A DNA stretch of 35,020 nt from Candidatus Anaerostipes avistercoris (GTDB taxonomy: Bacteria; Bacillota; Clostridia; Lachnospirales; Lachnospiraceae), in the NCBI GenBank assembly GCA_019119895.1, contig DWWD01000033.1:1-35020 (forward strand), written 5' to 3'. The position numbers and the translations under genes were made by a program. The first letter of the stretch is position 1. Every line of letters starts with the position of its first letter. Of the stretch, positions 23,345-34,014 are shown in pieces. The notes beneath the pieces were generated by a model. That model saw nothing but the letters and a program-made list of their open reading frames with translations, was not told where the DNA came from and did not search any database.

Positions 23345-24713
23345 AAACTTCTCCTTTCAAATGAAGTAATTCATATATTTCAATCTCTGATTCGTTCATA
23401 TCTCCGGACAGGCTGATTCCGGGATCATCATTTTCCGGGCAGATGCGGGATGAAAGCACGGCTTCTCCCCGGTTCAGGAAAATTTCCAGACTGGAAGAAT
23501 CAGACCATATTTCCACATCAGATAGTGAACGAAGACTGCAGTATCTGTATTCCGGCTGTCCGCTGACCCAGTGTTTTCTGGTCAGACAGATCCATTGCTT
23601 CTCCGGATCAAAAGCAATGGAAACCTCATTTCCATAAAGGGATATGGAAAATGAAGAAAAAGGATGGCGCGGATGAATCCGAAGATAAAACTGCCTGTGT
23701 TCCGGTTTTGCATATAAAACGGAGGAAGCCTGTCTGGAAACAGGAATGTTCCTGCCCCGCATGGAATATAATTCTTCCGGCGGAAGCTGGTACAGCTTTC
23801 CGTTTTTCAAATGAAGTTCCCGCGGCATGGTCAGACAATGAATTCCTGCGGAATCCTGACCGAAAGCAGCTTCCTGCGCATCGTCCATTCTGGACATCCA
23901 GGCAAATAAAATCTGCCGGCCTTTTTCGTCTGTAAAGGTCTGCGGCGCGTAAAAATCAAAGCCGTAATCCATCAGAGAATACCCGTCATCCAAATCTTCC
24001 GGACATCCGTCAGAGGAAGGCTCGCCGGATGCCACAAGTTTATAAGCAGAGAGACTGGATTCACAGATGTCTTCCTGATTGTTCCGTGTCTGAGGGCTGA
24101 AGATCAGAACATAAGATCCGTCCAGCCGGAACAAATCCGGACATTCGATCATCTCACATGCCCGCGACTGGGCGTAGACTCTGCTATAACGCCAGGAAAG
24201 GCCGTCATCTGACTGACAGAGGGCAATGGCTCCCCGTCCGTCCTTTTTCTGCGCTCCAATCAGCATAAAATAGCTGCCGCTGTCTGTCCGAAGCACTTTG
24301 GGATCTCTGAAATGCTCGGTATATTCTTCCGGTGTATTCAGTACACAGCCAAGCTTTAAGAAGCGGTGCCCGTCACGGGTGACGGCGATGCACTGGCTGC
24401 TTTTCCGGCGGCCGTCTTTTTTAGCGTTGCCGGTATAAAACAGATACAGCTGATCATCAATTACACAGCCGCTTCCGGAATATACGCCGCACTGATCGCA
24501 GGTCTGGTCAGGCAGCAGAGCGCTTCCCTCAAAATCCCAGTGAAGCAGATCTTTGGATGTGAACAATCCCCATTCTTTATAACTGTGATTTTTGGCAAAA
24601 CGATTCCATTGAAAGAATACGTAATATCTGCCGTTAAAATAAGCGAGTCCGTTTGGATCATTCATCAGACCCCTTGGGGGTTCCAGATGATATTGTTGTT
24701 TTTTTAATCTCAA
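23337..24713 (-). CDS. scrB: GH32 sucrose-6-phosphate hydrolase
   Basis: The protein has 458 residues with a TTG start and AAGGAG 8 nt before it. The five-blade GH32 catalytic domain shows the nucleophile Asp19 in LMNDPNG, then FFQWNRF, the RDP motif in FRDPKVL, and the acid/base Glu in MIECPDLF. A C-terminal beta-sandwich follows. No signal peptide is present. It splits sucrose-6-phosphate into glucose-6-phosphate and fructose after PTS uptake. As the first gene of a four-gene - strand operon, it lies divergent from an AraC regulator. Its 130-bp upstream gap holds a GC-rich dyad. A general fructofuranosidase is an alternative, but the PTS partner favours the phosphohydrolase. Confidence 0.92.
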   Translation of the reverse strand: MRLKKQQYHLEPPRGLMNDPNGLAYFNGRYYVFFQWNRFAKNHSYKEWGLFTSKDLLHWDFEGSALLPDQTCDQCGVYSGSGCVIDDQLYLFYTGNAKKDGRRKSSQCIAVTRDGHRFLKLGCVLNTPEEYTEHFRDPKVLRTDSGSYFMLIGAQKKDGRGAIALCQSDDGLSWRYSRVYAQSRACEMIECPDLFRLDGSYVLIFSPQTRNNQEDICESSLSAYKLVASGEPSSDGCPEDLDDGYSLMDYGFDFYAPQTFTDEKGRQILFAWMSRMDDAQEAAFGQDSAGIHCLTMPRELHLKNGKLYQLPPEELYSMRGRNIPVSRQASSVLYAKPEHRQFYLRIHPRHPFSSFSISLYGNEVSIAFDPEKQWICLTRKHWVSGQPEYRYCSLRSLSDVEIWSDSSSLEIFLNRGEAVLSSRICPENDDPGISLSGDMNESEIEIYELLHLKGEVYE

Positions 24714-24760
24714 TCTGCTTTCTCCTTCCGTTTTGTCTCTTCGGTACCGATACTTATATT

Positions 24761-24779
24761 AAACGCCATCCGGGCGTTT
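24761..24779. promoter_or_regulatory. Dyad operator candidate between scrB and the AraC gene
   Basis: AAACGCC-ATCCG-GGCGTTT is a perfect 7-bp-arm dyad in the divergent intergenic gap, just upstream of the likely -10 (TATAAG) of the scrB operon on the - strand. On the + strand it is followed by TTTT, so it could also act as a small terminator that insulates the AraC promoter. Confidence 0.45.
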
Positions 24780-24807
24780 TTGGCTATAGAAATTCAGTAC
24801 GAAAATA

Positions 24808-24836
24808 TGGAAAAAACTAACTTTTTGCAATATAAT
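24808..24836 (+). promoter_or_regulatory. AraC gene promoter with the -10 box 7 bp before the start codon
   Basis: TATAAT (24831-24836) is followed by only 7 bp before ATG 24844; TGGAAA (24808-24813), 17 bp upstream, is a fair -35. Transcription would begin at or within a base of the A of the start codon, and there is no ribosome binding site. Confidence 0.6.
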
Positions 24837-24843
24837 AGACTGT

Positions 24844-25683
24844 ATGAAAGAATATAAAGAAACACTGTATACATCAATACGAAAATCCACATCGGATCTT
24901 GCGTTCTACAGCGCAGGGTATGAAAAATGTGAACCTGGCTACAGTTATGGGCCGAGATACCGGTCATACCAGCTGATTCATTTTGTATTAAAAGGAAAGG
25001 GAGAGCTGCATATCAACGAACATACATTTCAGCTGGCAGAAGGAGACGCATTCATTATCCCATCCGATAAAATCTCCTATTATAAGGCATCGGAAGAGGA
25101 TCCATGGTGTTATGTGTGGATCAGTTTTCTTGGAATCGATTCTGAAAATTATATCTATCAGCTGATGACCGGACTGGATGATATTTATATTGTTCATAAT
25201 GTGGATATCGAAAAATATAAAGAACTTATTTTTAAAATCCTGGAGTTTCAGGGAAAGGATATCAGCCGGTATTTCTATGCTAACAGTCTGCTGAATCAGA
25301 TCATGGCGTATTTATTTGAAGAAATTCCTTTTGAAGAGAATCAGAGAAAACAAAATTCTGCAGCGGATGAAGTGAAATTTTATCTGGATGTTAATTATGC
25401 GGAAAAATTAGTCCTGAAAGATGTGGCAAAAGAATTCGGCGTTCATCCGAATTATATGACGAGGATTTTCCATGAGAAATTTGGGACATCTCCGAAAAAA
25501 TATCTGATGGATCTGAAGCTGAAGAAAGCCTGTCATCTTCTCACAACGACTTCATTGTCCATCGGGGTGATCGCCGGCTCGCTGGGATTTGATGACCAGC
25601 TGGCCTTTTCCAGAATCTTTCGGAAGGAATTTGGGGAGGCGCCGTCACGATACAGGAAAAAAGAAAGAAAAGAAGAAGCGTAA
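24844..25683 (+). CDS. AraC-family regulator with cupin sensor domain
   Basis: The protein has 279 residues. The N-terminal cupin-like sugar-sensing domain (about 10-150) carries YQLIHFVLKGKGELHI and LAEGDAFIIPSD. The C-terminal double HTH (about 170-275) has LVLKDVAKEFGVHPNYMTRIF and SIGVIAGSLGFDDQLAFSRIFRKEFGEAPSRYRK, the typical second-HTH signature. MsmR/RafR-type members activate alpha-galactoside and sucrose operons when the sugar is present. It is divergent from scrB and is the obvious candidate regulator of that operon. The start has no Shine-Dalgarno, and the next in-frame ATG lies far inside the domain, so translation of a leaderless mRNA is likely. Confidence 0.92.
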   Translation: MKEYKETLYTSIRKSTSDLAFYSAGYEKCEPGYSYGPRYRSYQLIHFVLKGKGELHINEHTFQLAEGDAFIIPSDKISYYKASEEDPWCYVWISFLGIDSENYIYQLMTGLDDIYIVHNVDIEKYKELIFKILEFQGKDISRYFYANSLLNQIMAYLFEEIPFEENQRKQNSAADEVKFYLDVNYAEKLVLKDVAKEFGVHPNYMTRIFHEKFGTSPKKYLMDLKLKKACHLLTTTSLSIGVIAGSLGFDDQLAFSRIFRKEFGEAPSRYRKKERKEEA

Positions 25684-25684
25684 A

Positions 25685-25717
25685 AATCAGACCCTTTCCA
25701 AAGGAAAAGATCTGATT
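25685..25717. terminator. Terminator between the AraC and GH5 genes
   Basis: AATCAGA...CTTTCC pairs with GGAAAAG...TCTGATT around an AAA loop, in the 45-bp gap between two convergent genes. T-rich sequence follows on the + strand (TTGTTTTATTTTG). Confidence 0.65.
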
Positions 25718-25728
25718 CATATATTGTT

Positions 25729-26802
25729 TTATTTTGTAATCCATCCTGCGTCGCAGGCTCTGCAGTAATCCCAGTCGTTTCTTCCGGAGGTGTGGAGCTT
25801 GTAGCTCCAGAAGAACCAGCCGTCGCAGGCATCCCATGCGTCCATTTCCCACTGATAAATGGAGGAATATAATGTGTCCGGAGAGAGGGTGTCTTTTTCC
25901 TCACATTTGTTTGCCAGGCACCATTCGCCGACAATGACCGGATGGAATCTGGAAGCGCGTTCCAGCCGCTCTTTGAAGTTTTTGCGGATGCTGTCTTTGT
26001 AGTCTTCCAGCCGCTTCGTTTTCATGAGAGGTTCCGCGGTGAAGAGATACATATGGGTATCGATCACCAGACCCGGATACTGGTCTTTCGGCATGAAATC
26101 TTCCCATTCTTCCAGGCGGAAGCCGTCATGGATCACGACAGCCACGTCTTCGCTGCAGTGCCGGCGGACTGCTTCATAGCCTTTCAGATAGAAGTCTTTT
26201 AATACTTCTGTCGGAACCGCTGTGGATCCTTCTGCCTGTTTCGGGTCTCTGGCCTGATAGCGGGGACCGACAAATTTCAGGATATCCTCAGATACCGGCT
26301 CATTGAGCAGTTCAATGCCGTACAGAGCTCTGCGTCCGGCGTAGCGTTCGGCCAGCCGTTCCAGGACATCCAGAGTGTAATCTATGTTTTCCTGTTTGTG
26401 GTGCCATTTGACAACGCCGGTCAGGCCGCCGTTGTCAAAGCCATTCTGGCTGTCCGGCACCGTATGGAGGTCAATCAGAATTTTTAAATCATATGTTTCC
26501 GCCCAGTCGAAAGCGGAATCCAGGAATTCGATGCATCCTACGTAAGGTCCTTTTTCGTCAAAAATATAGTGCGGAACCGGGATGCGGACCATGTTAAGCC
26601 CCATGGCTTTGATATGCTGAAAGTCCCGCTCCTGAATAAAGTAGCTTCTGTGCATATAGAGACGGTCAGCAGCTTCCTCAGGAGAAAGTGCATTGTAAAA
26701 ATCAGTTTCGTCTTCTGCGTCAATTCCGTGGAATAATTCCCGGCTCATCCATTTTTCAAGAACCAGCCAGTTTCCAAGATTTACTCCTTTTATCTTCATC
26801 AT
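25729..26802 (-). CDS. GH5 family glycosidase, exo-1,3-beta-glucanase-like, intracellular
   Basis: The protein has 357 residues. The start KGVNLGNWLVLEKWM and the FIQERDFQHIKAMGLNMVRIPVP segment resemble exo-beta-1,3-glucanases of GH5. Acid/base Glu168 is in IELLNEPV, nucleophile Glu293 in VIVGEWCLA, and DTHMYLF lies between. No signal peptide, anchor or carbohydrate-binding module is present, so it works on imported short glucosides. It is the last gene of the beta-glucoside PTS operon, 8 bp after the GH1 gene, with a GAGGTG ribosome binding site. Two adjacent ATGs (26802, 26799) are possible. Its substrate may be a beta-1,3- or beta-1,6-linked disaccharide or an aryl glucoside. Confidence 0.88.
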   Translation of the reverse strand: MMKIKGVNLGNWLVLEKWMSRELFHGIDAEDETDFYNALSPEEAADRLYMHRSYFIQERDFQHIKAMGLNMVRIPVPHYIFDEKGPYVGCIEFLDSAFDWAETYDLKILIDLHTVPDSQNGFDNGGLTGVVKWHHKQENIDYTLDVLERLAERYAGRRALYGIELLNEPVSEDILKFVGPRYQARDPKQAEGSTAVPTEVLKDFYLKGYEAVRRHCSEDVAVVIHDGFRLEEWEDFMPKDQYPGLVIDTHMYLFTAEPLMKTKRLEDYKDSIRKNFKERLERASRFHPVIVGEWCLANKCEEKDTLSPDTLYSSIYQWEMDAWDACDGWFFWSYKLHTSGRNDWDYCRACDAGWITK

Positions 26803-26810
26803 TTATCACC

Positions 26811-30124
<3,314 letters not shown>

Positions 30125-30184
30125 ATATTAACCTCCATTGGTTTATCATTTGATAGTTCCGATCAGTACTGATTTGATGGCTTT

Positions 30185-30213
30185 ATTATATCCCCGGAAA
30201 ATCGCACTGTCAG
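30185..30213 (-). promoter_or_regulatory. Promoter of the beta-glucoside PTS operon
   Basis: On the - strand CTGACA (30213-30208) and TATAAT (30190-30185) are 17 bp apart, giving a start near 30178 and a leader of about 55 nt that ends in GGAGG before the ATG. Confidence 0.75.
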
Positions 30214-30231
30214 TAATTTCGGGCATGAAAA

Positions 30232-30284
30232 AAACAAGCTGTTTCGTTTAGAATTTGTTCCAGGAAAAAAACAACTTGTTTTTT
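30232..30284. promoter_or_regulatory. Pair of A-tract dyads, candidate RpiR operators
   Basis: AAAAAACAACTTGTTTTTT (30266-30284) is a perfect dyad with 9-bp arms and a one-base centre. A related weaker dyad, AAACA-AGC-TGTTT (30232-30244), has its centre 37 bp away. Both lie upstream of the -35 box of the PTS operon, a place that fits an activator, and directly after the RpiR stop codon. Confidence 0.55.
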
Positions 30285-30326
30285 GGAAATATACTGTAAT
30301 ATTTAAAATATAAGCTGTGAAATATT

Positions 30327-31058
30327 TTATTCTGCAATCCGGCTGCTTACTTTTTTGGCCAGGGATTCGATCAGATACACGGCGGGAACTTGTGAGGTAT
30401 AATCGAACTGTTTCGCGCTCCGGTGCATGGTAATGTAGTAAGAAAGATTGATATCAGACAGCTGCGCAATGGTGCTTCTTTCGTTGTTGGTGATGCTGAT
30501 AATATGGCAGCGGCTGCCTTTGAGTTCATTAACAATCCGAATGATCTGCTTGGATTCTCCGGATACGGATAACACAATGGCGACCATAGATTCTACATCC
30601 ATGAAATCGGTGGGATAGTAGGGATCGGAAATATACAGGGTAAATTTACCAAGATTGGTAAAGAATCTGGCTCCATACTGACTGATGTGGCCGGAATTTC
30701 CCATGCCGACAAATACAACCTTATCAGAGCGGGCAATCAGGGAGGCGGCGTCATCCAGTTTCTGCTGAAACGGCTTTGTGTCAAAGCGTTCAAAAAAGTT
30801 TTTGATCTCTCCGATATCTTCAGGAATCTGTGTGATATCCTGCTGTCCCAGATTTTCTTTTAACTTCAATTTGAATTCTGTATATCCGTCGCATCCCATT
30901 TTTTTGCAGAATCTTAAAATGGTTGTTGTGGAGACATGGGCCTCCGAAGCCAGTTCCCGGATCCTCATATAGGGAACAGAATTTTTATGCTGCATGATAT
31001 ATTCGTAAACGGATAATTCCAGCTCATTCAAACTCTGGATTTGCTCCACAGAAAACAT
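30327..31058 (-). CDS. RpiR-family regulator with SIS domain
   Basis: The protein has 243 residues. The N-terminal HTH (about 1-77) has IRELASEAHVSTTTILRFCKKMGCDGYTEFKLKL, the RpiR signature. The SIS domain (about 105-240) binds sugar phosphates and shows DKVVFVGMGNSGHISQYGARFF and VLSVSGESKQIIRIVNELK. It lies directly upstream of, and co-directional with, the beta-glucoside PTS operon and very likely controls it in response to a phosphorylated sugar. The gap between them holds a promoter and two dyads. A palindrome AATTATT-N9-AATAATT (31094-31116) lies in its own upstream region. Confidence 0.92.
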   Translation of the reverse strand: MFSVEQIQSLNELELSVYEYIMQHKNSVPYMRIRELASEAHVSTTTILRFCKKMGCDGYTEFKLKLKENLGQQDITQIPEDIGEIKNFFERFDTKPFQQKLDDAASLIARSDKVVFVGMGNSGHISQYGARFFTNLGKFTLYISDPYYPTDFMDVESMVAIVLSVSGESKQIIRIVNELKGSRCHIISITNNERSTIAQLSDINLSYYITMHRSAKQFDYTSQVPAVYLIESLAKKVSSRIAE

Positions 31059-31153
31059 AAGCCCACCTGCCTTTTCAGATTATGTTGTAGTTTAATTATT
31101 CGACCTTGAAATAATTATAACTTTAACCATCTTTCGGCGCAAGTGGGCGGTGA

Positions 31154-31762
31154 TCATTCTATTTTTTCAATGGTCTGCTTCGGGCAGATCTGGGCGCATT
31201 TTCCGCAGCGCAGACAGCGATTCTGATTGATTTCCACCGGCTTCTTTGAAATGTCAATGCATTTCTGAGGACAGACGGAATAGCACAGTTTACAGCCGAT
31301 GCAGTCAGCTCCAACATAATAGCCGGAGCGTTTTACGGTTCCGCTGCCGACGGCGAAGGAGTCTCTGACTACATGGGATGGAACGCTGATGTCAAAATAT
31401 TCGCCGCTGCCTTCATACAGGAGGAAGACTTCCAGAGGACTGCGGGTGCCTTCAGGATAAATTTCTTTCATATATGGGTTCTTTTCGAAAATTTCATTCA
31501 GTTTTCTGGTTCCGATGTTCCGGATCCGGCCCCGCAGAGAAATGGATTTCTTATCTTTTACGGCAGTCAGGGCAAGATATTTCTGCTCCATCAGCTGTTT
31601 GTAAAAATTTTTCCCTTTTGCGGTGAGAAAATAGACGCCCTCGTCATCCCAAAGCATCATATCAATGGTACGGGTCTCCGGGTGTCCGTCGTCTCCGATG
31701 GTGGAGACAACGGCGGAGTGGAGATCCTCTACCAGAATTTTCATATAATTCTGTGCTGTCAT
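31154..31762 (-). CDS. PPOX-fold flavin protein with a C-terminal 2[4Fe-4S] ferredoxin domain
   Basis: The protein has 202 residues. The N-terminal split-barrel (about 1-140) is of the pyridoxamine 5'-phosphate oxidase-like type: HSAVVSTIGDDGHPETRTID, GVYFLTAKGKNFYKQL and KSISLRGRIRNIG. It is fused to a ferredoxin-like tail with two cluster motifs, CIGCKLCYSVCP (Cys154/157/160/164) and CLRCGKCAQICP (Cys183/186/189/193). Such proteins move electrons between flavin and iron-sulfur centres. The substrate is unknown. It follows a second PPOX gene by 23 bp, probably in one transcript controlled by Rrf2. Confidence 0.88.
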   Translation of the reverse strand: MTAQNYMKILVEDLHSAVVSTIGDDGHPETRTIDMMLWDDEGVYFLTAKGKNFYKQLMEQKYLALTAVKDKKSISLRGRIRNIGTRKLNEIFEKNPYMKEIYPEGTRSPLEVFLLYEGSGEYFDISVPSHVVRDSFAVGSGTVKRSGYYVGADCIGCKLCYSVCPQKCIDISKKPVEINQNRCLRCGKCAQICPKQTIEKIE

Positions 31763-31785
31763 GGCAATTTCACCTTCTTGATTTC

Positions 31786-32181
31786 TTAAAATTCATATGG
31801 AGGGTTTCCGGAGAAATCAGCGATCACGCCGTGTGGATTTTCCAGATAGAAGACCTCGAAGATTGGGTTGTCTGCAGTTTCATACTGACCTTTTACGATC
31901 GGATTTGCCATGCAGCCTTCTTTTACATCCATGTTGTTTTCAAATACGGCTTTTCCGTGGAGACGGAGCCATGCATATTCCGGAGAAGAAACAGATACTT
32001 CAATCTCAGGATTTGCCTGCATGTCTTTGTAAACTTCTTTCTGATTGTTGGTGCAGAACCATAACTTTCCGTCTTTTTCAAAACAGAACATGAAAGGACG
32101 GCATTTTGCCTTTCCGTCACGGCCTACGGTTGCAAGATACTGTACCGGGTTTGCCTGTAAGAATTCTACTACTTTTTCCAT
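31786..32181 (-). CDS. PPOX-fold flavin-binding protein
   Basis: The protein has 131 residues, a single split-barrel. MEKVVEFLQANPVQYLATVGRDGKAKCRPFMF, LWFCTNNQKEVYKDMQANPEIEVSV and YAWLRLHGKAVFENN are the strands and helix that bind FMN, or F420 in other clades, in pyridoxamine 5'-phosphate oxidase-like proteins. True PNPOx residues for PLP synthesis are not apparent at this length. It leads a two-gene unit with the ferredoxin-fused PPOX protein. Its promoter has two TGTAAT-type dyads, one over the -35 box and one just after the -10. A redox or stress role is inferred. Confidence 0.9.
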   Translation of the reverse strand: MEKVVEFLQANPVQYLATVGRDGKAKCRPFMFCFEKDGKLWFCTNNQKEVYKDMQANPEIEVSVSSPEYAWLRLHGKAVFENNMDVKEGCMANPIVKGQYETADNPIFEVFYLENPHGVIADFSGNPPYEF

Positions 32182-32208
32182 GATAAAATCTCCTTTATAT
32201 TTTTTTGA

Positions 32209-32269
32209 TGTAATTATCTTTATTACAATTAGATTATAACCAGGCGTCGTTGTAATGTCAATAGTTACA
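32209..32269 (-). promoter_or_regulatory. PPOX promoter with two Rrf2-type dyads
   Basis: On the - strand TTGACA (32261-32256) and TATAAT (32238-32233) are 17 bp apart. The dyad TGTAAT-N7-GTTACA (32251-32269) covers the -35 box, and TGTAAT-N7-ATTACA (32209-32227) lies just after the -10, over the start of transcription. A protein bound to either would block RNA polymerase. Confidence 0.75.
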
Positions 32270-32330
32270 ATTAAAAAATCGCAAAAAAATTGCTTCGGAA
32301 GTTTTGTGTCGGAAAAAGCAAATAAGAAAA

Positions 32331-32364
32331 AACGCCTAAGGCACTGGGAAATGCCTTAAGCGTT
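32331..32364 (-). terminator. Strong terminator after the Rrf2 gene
   Basis: AACGCCTAAGGCA (32331-32343) pairs with TGCCTTAAGCGTT (32352-32364) with one mismatch. On the - strand it is followed by TTTTTCTT. It begins one base past the Rrf2 stop codon. Confidence 0.85.
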
Positions 32365-32805
32365 TTAAGAGATTGCCTGAACATATTTATCGGTGTCTTT
32401 TTTTACATCTGCCAGGGTGATGGACGCCAGTTCCCGTTCCATGGCGTTCTGCACCCGTTCCAGTTTATCGTCCAGAATCTTGTGGATGTTGCGGCCTACC
32501 GGACAATCGGTATTAGGGTTCTCATGAAAATGGAACAGTTCTCCGTGATCGATACATTCCACTGCCCTGTAGATGTCCAGAAATGTAATCTGATCCAGCG
32601 GTTTGGCGATGGTAGCGCCTCCGGTGCCTCTCGCCACATTGACCAGTCCGGCAGCTTTCAGCTGGGACAGCAGGCGGCGGATGATAACCGGGTTTACATT
32701 GGTGCTCCCTGCCAGGAACTGGCTGGTAACTTTCTGGTCTTTGGAAAATGTATCAATACAGGCAAAGATGTGGACAGCCAAAGTAAATCTGCTTGAAATC
32801 TGCAT
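32365..32805 (-). CDS. Rrf2-family transcriptional regulator
   Basis: The protein has 146 residues. The Rrf2 winged HTH reads SSRFTLAVHIFACID, VTSQFLAGSTNVNPVIIRRLLSQLKAAGLV and ARGTGGATIAKP, followed by the ITFLDIYRAVE helix. Unlike IscR or NsrR it lacks the three-cysteine cluster; only two separated Cys remain, in VECIDHG and TDCPVG. It may sense thiol oxidation or an electrophile instead of binding Fe-S, as YwnA/CymR-like members do. Its promoter carries the same TGTAAT-N7-ATTACA dyad as the PPOX unit, so autoregulation and control of that unit are likely. Confidence 0.92.
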   Translation of the reverse strand: MQISSRFTLAVHIFACIDTFSKDQKVTSQFLAGSTNVNPVIIRRLLSQLKAAGLVNVARGTGGATIAKPLDQITFLDIYRAVECIDHGELFHFHENPNTDCPVGRNIHKILDDKLERVQNAMERELASITLADVKKDTDKYVQAIS

Positions 32806-32821
32806 AAAATGCCTCCTTATT

Positions 32822-32855
32822 GTTATGACATAATGTCCCTGTATCAGGACATAAC
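32822..32855. repeat. GACATAA inverted-repeat cluster in the Rrf2 leader
   Basis: GACATAATGTC (32827-32837) is an 11-bp palindrome. GTTATG (32822-32827) and CATAAC (32850-32855), as well as ATGTCC (32833-32838) and GGACAT (32847-32852), form nested arms. The cluster lies between the Rrf2 transcription start and its AAGGAGG ribosome binding site, so it may be an operator or a leader hairpin. Confidence 0.55.
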
Positions 32856-32864
32856 TTCAAAAAT

Positions 32865-32901
32865 ATCTTACCCCAGCAATCATGTAATGTCAATAATTAC
32901 A
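32865..32901 (-). promoter_or_regulatory. Rrf2 promoter with overlapping dyad operator
   Basis: On the - strand TTGACA (32893-32888) and TAAGAT (32870-32865) are 17 bp apart. TGTAAT-GTCAATA-ATTACA (32883-32901) covers the -35 box and shares even its 7-bp spacer with one of the two PPOX dyads. Confidence 0.8.
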
Positions 32902-33096
32902 ACCAGAAAACGAAGACCGTTTGTCTTTTGAAGTCTGATGGATAAGGGTACGGTCAGATTAGAACTTTTCCGTCGGAATCGGCTGCATAGCCCTGATCTT
33001 CCTGGTTATAATAGAAATATAGAGAAAGAAGATTACATTCTTTTTTCAAAAGAAATAGGAATGCTAAAGTTTACGAATTCATTGCCGGAGAGAAAC

Positions 33097-34014
33097 ATGA
33101 ACCTTCAACAGTTAAGATATATCGTAGAGATTGCAGACAGCTGTTCGATTACGAAAGCATCAAAAAAACTATTTGTTTCTCAGCCATATTTAAGTAAAGT
33201 TGTCTCAGATTTTGAGGCGCGGGCAAAGAAACAGATTTTTATTCGATGCAGGAATGGATTAGAATTAACGGCCTATGGGCAGAAAGTATATCTGCTTGCC
33301 CAGTCTATCATTCATCAAATGGATCAGCTGGGAAAAGAGGAGACAGCACAAAACGACAGTGTAAGACTGTCTTTTTCTGCTGCAAATCTCATCATAAAAG
33401 ACAGTCTTTTGTTAGATTATGTTTCAACGGTTCATGCTGCCCAAATCGATATAGATTTTTGTGAAACTACGATCAGCGGATGCATCAAAAAGATAGAAGA
33501 GGATGTATCCGAATTTGCGATTGTAGTGGCAGACGATTTTCAAAAAACACTTTTGACAAGCATTTGTGTTCGTAAAAAGTTAGAATGGATCGAACTGGAT
33601 GAAGGATGTCCGTATATTCATTTTCATAGAAAGCATTCACTGGCAAATCAGGATGAGATCCATATGAATCATTTGATGTCCTATGTGTTTGTTCGGCTAA
33701 AGACGGATGAGTTTACAGTATTCAGCAGGAAAAAACTGCAAGACGAATATCCGGAGATTACTGCACAAAGATGTATTGTGGTCAATCATTATCACACGTA
33801 CTTGAGTATGGTGAAACACAACGCAGCTTTTATGATCGGAAACAAGTGGCAGATCTCTGAGCTGGAAAAAATGGGAATTCAAAGTGCAGCATTTTCTTCT
33901 TTCAAACATAAAGTGCATTTAATGATCCTAAAAAAACAGAGCACAGCTTTTTCAGCCGAAGCAGCCAGATGGATCCATCTTTTTAAAAACAGTTATGGAC
34001 TCGATGAGACATAA
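33097..34014 (+). CDS. LysR-family transcriptional regulator
   Basis: I place the start at ATG 33097 (305 residues). GGAGAG precedes it and the HTH begins exactly there: MNLQQLRYIVEIADSCSITK, then LFVSQPYLSKVVSDFEA. The frame is open upstream to 32938, but that part lacks LysR character. The remaining 220 residues form the periplasmic-binding-like effector domain; its ligand is unknown. It is divergent from Rrf2 and lies upstream of the SipW-signal protein on the same strand. TATAAT (33007-33012) is a plausible -10 for its promoter. A long palindrome straddles its stop codon and may be its own operator for the next genes. Confidence 0.88.
   Translation: MNLQQLRYIVEIADSCSITKASKKLFVSQPYLSKVVSDFEARAKKQIFIRCRNGLELTAYGQKVYLLAQSIIHQMDQLGKEETAQNDSVRLSFSAANLIIKDSLLLDYVSTVHAAQIDIDFCETTISGCIKKIEEDVSEFAIVVADDFQKTLLTSICVRKKLEWIELDEGCPYIHFHRKHSLANQDEIHMNHLMSYVFVRLKTDEFTVFSRKKLQDEYPEITAQRCIVVNHYHTYLSMVKHNAAFMIGNKWQISELEKMGIQSAAFSSFKHKVHLMILKKQSTAFSAEAARWIHLFKNSYGLDET

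Noticed and set aside
32938-33096. N-terminal extension of the LysR frame
   Set aside because: The HTH begins at ATG 33097 with a good ribosome binding site. The upstream 53 codons overlap the promoter region and lack LysR similarity.
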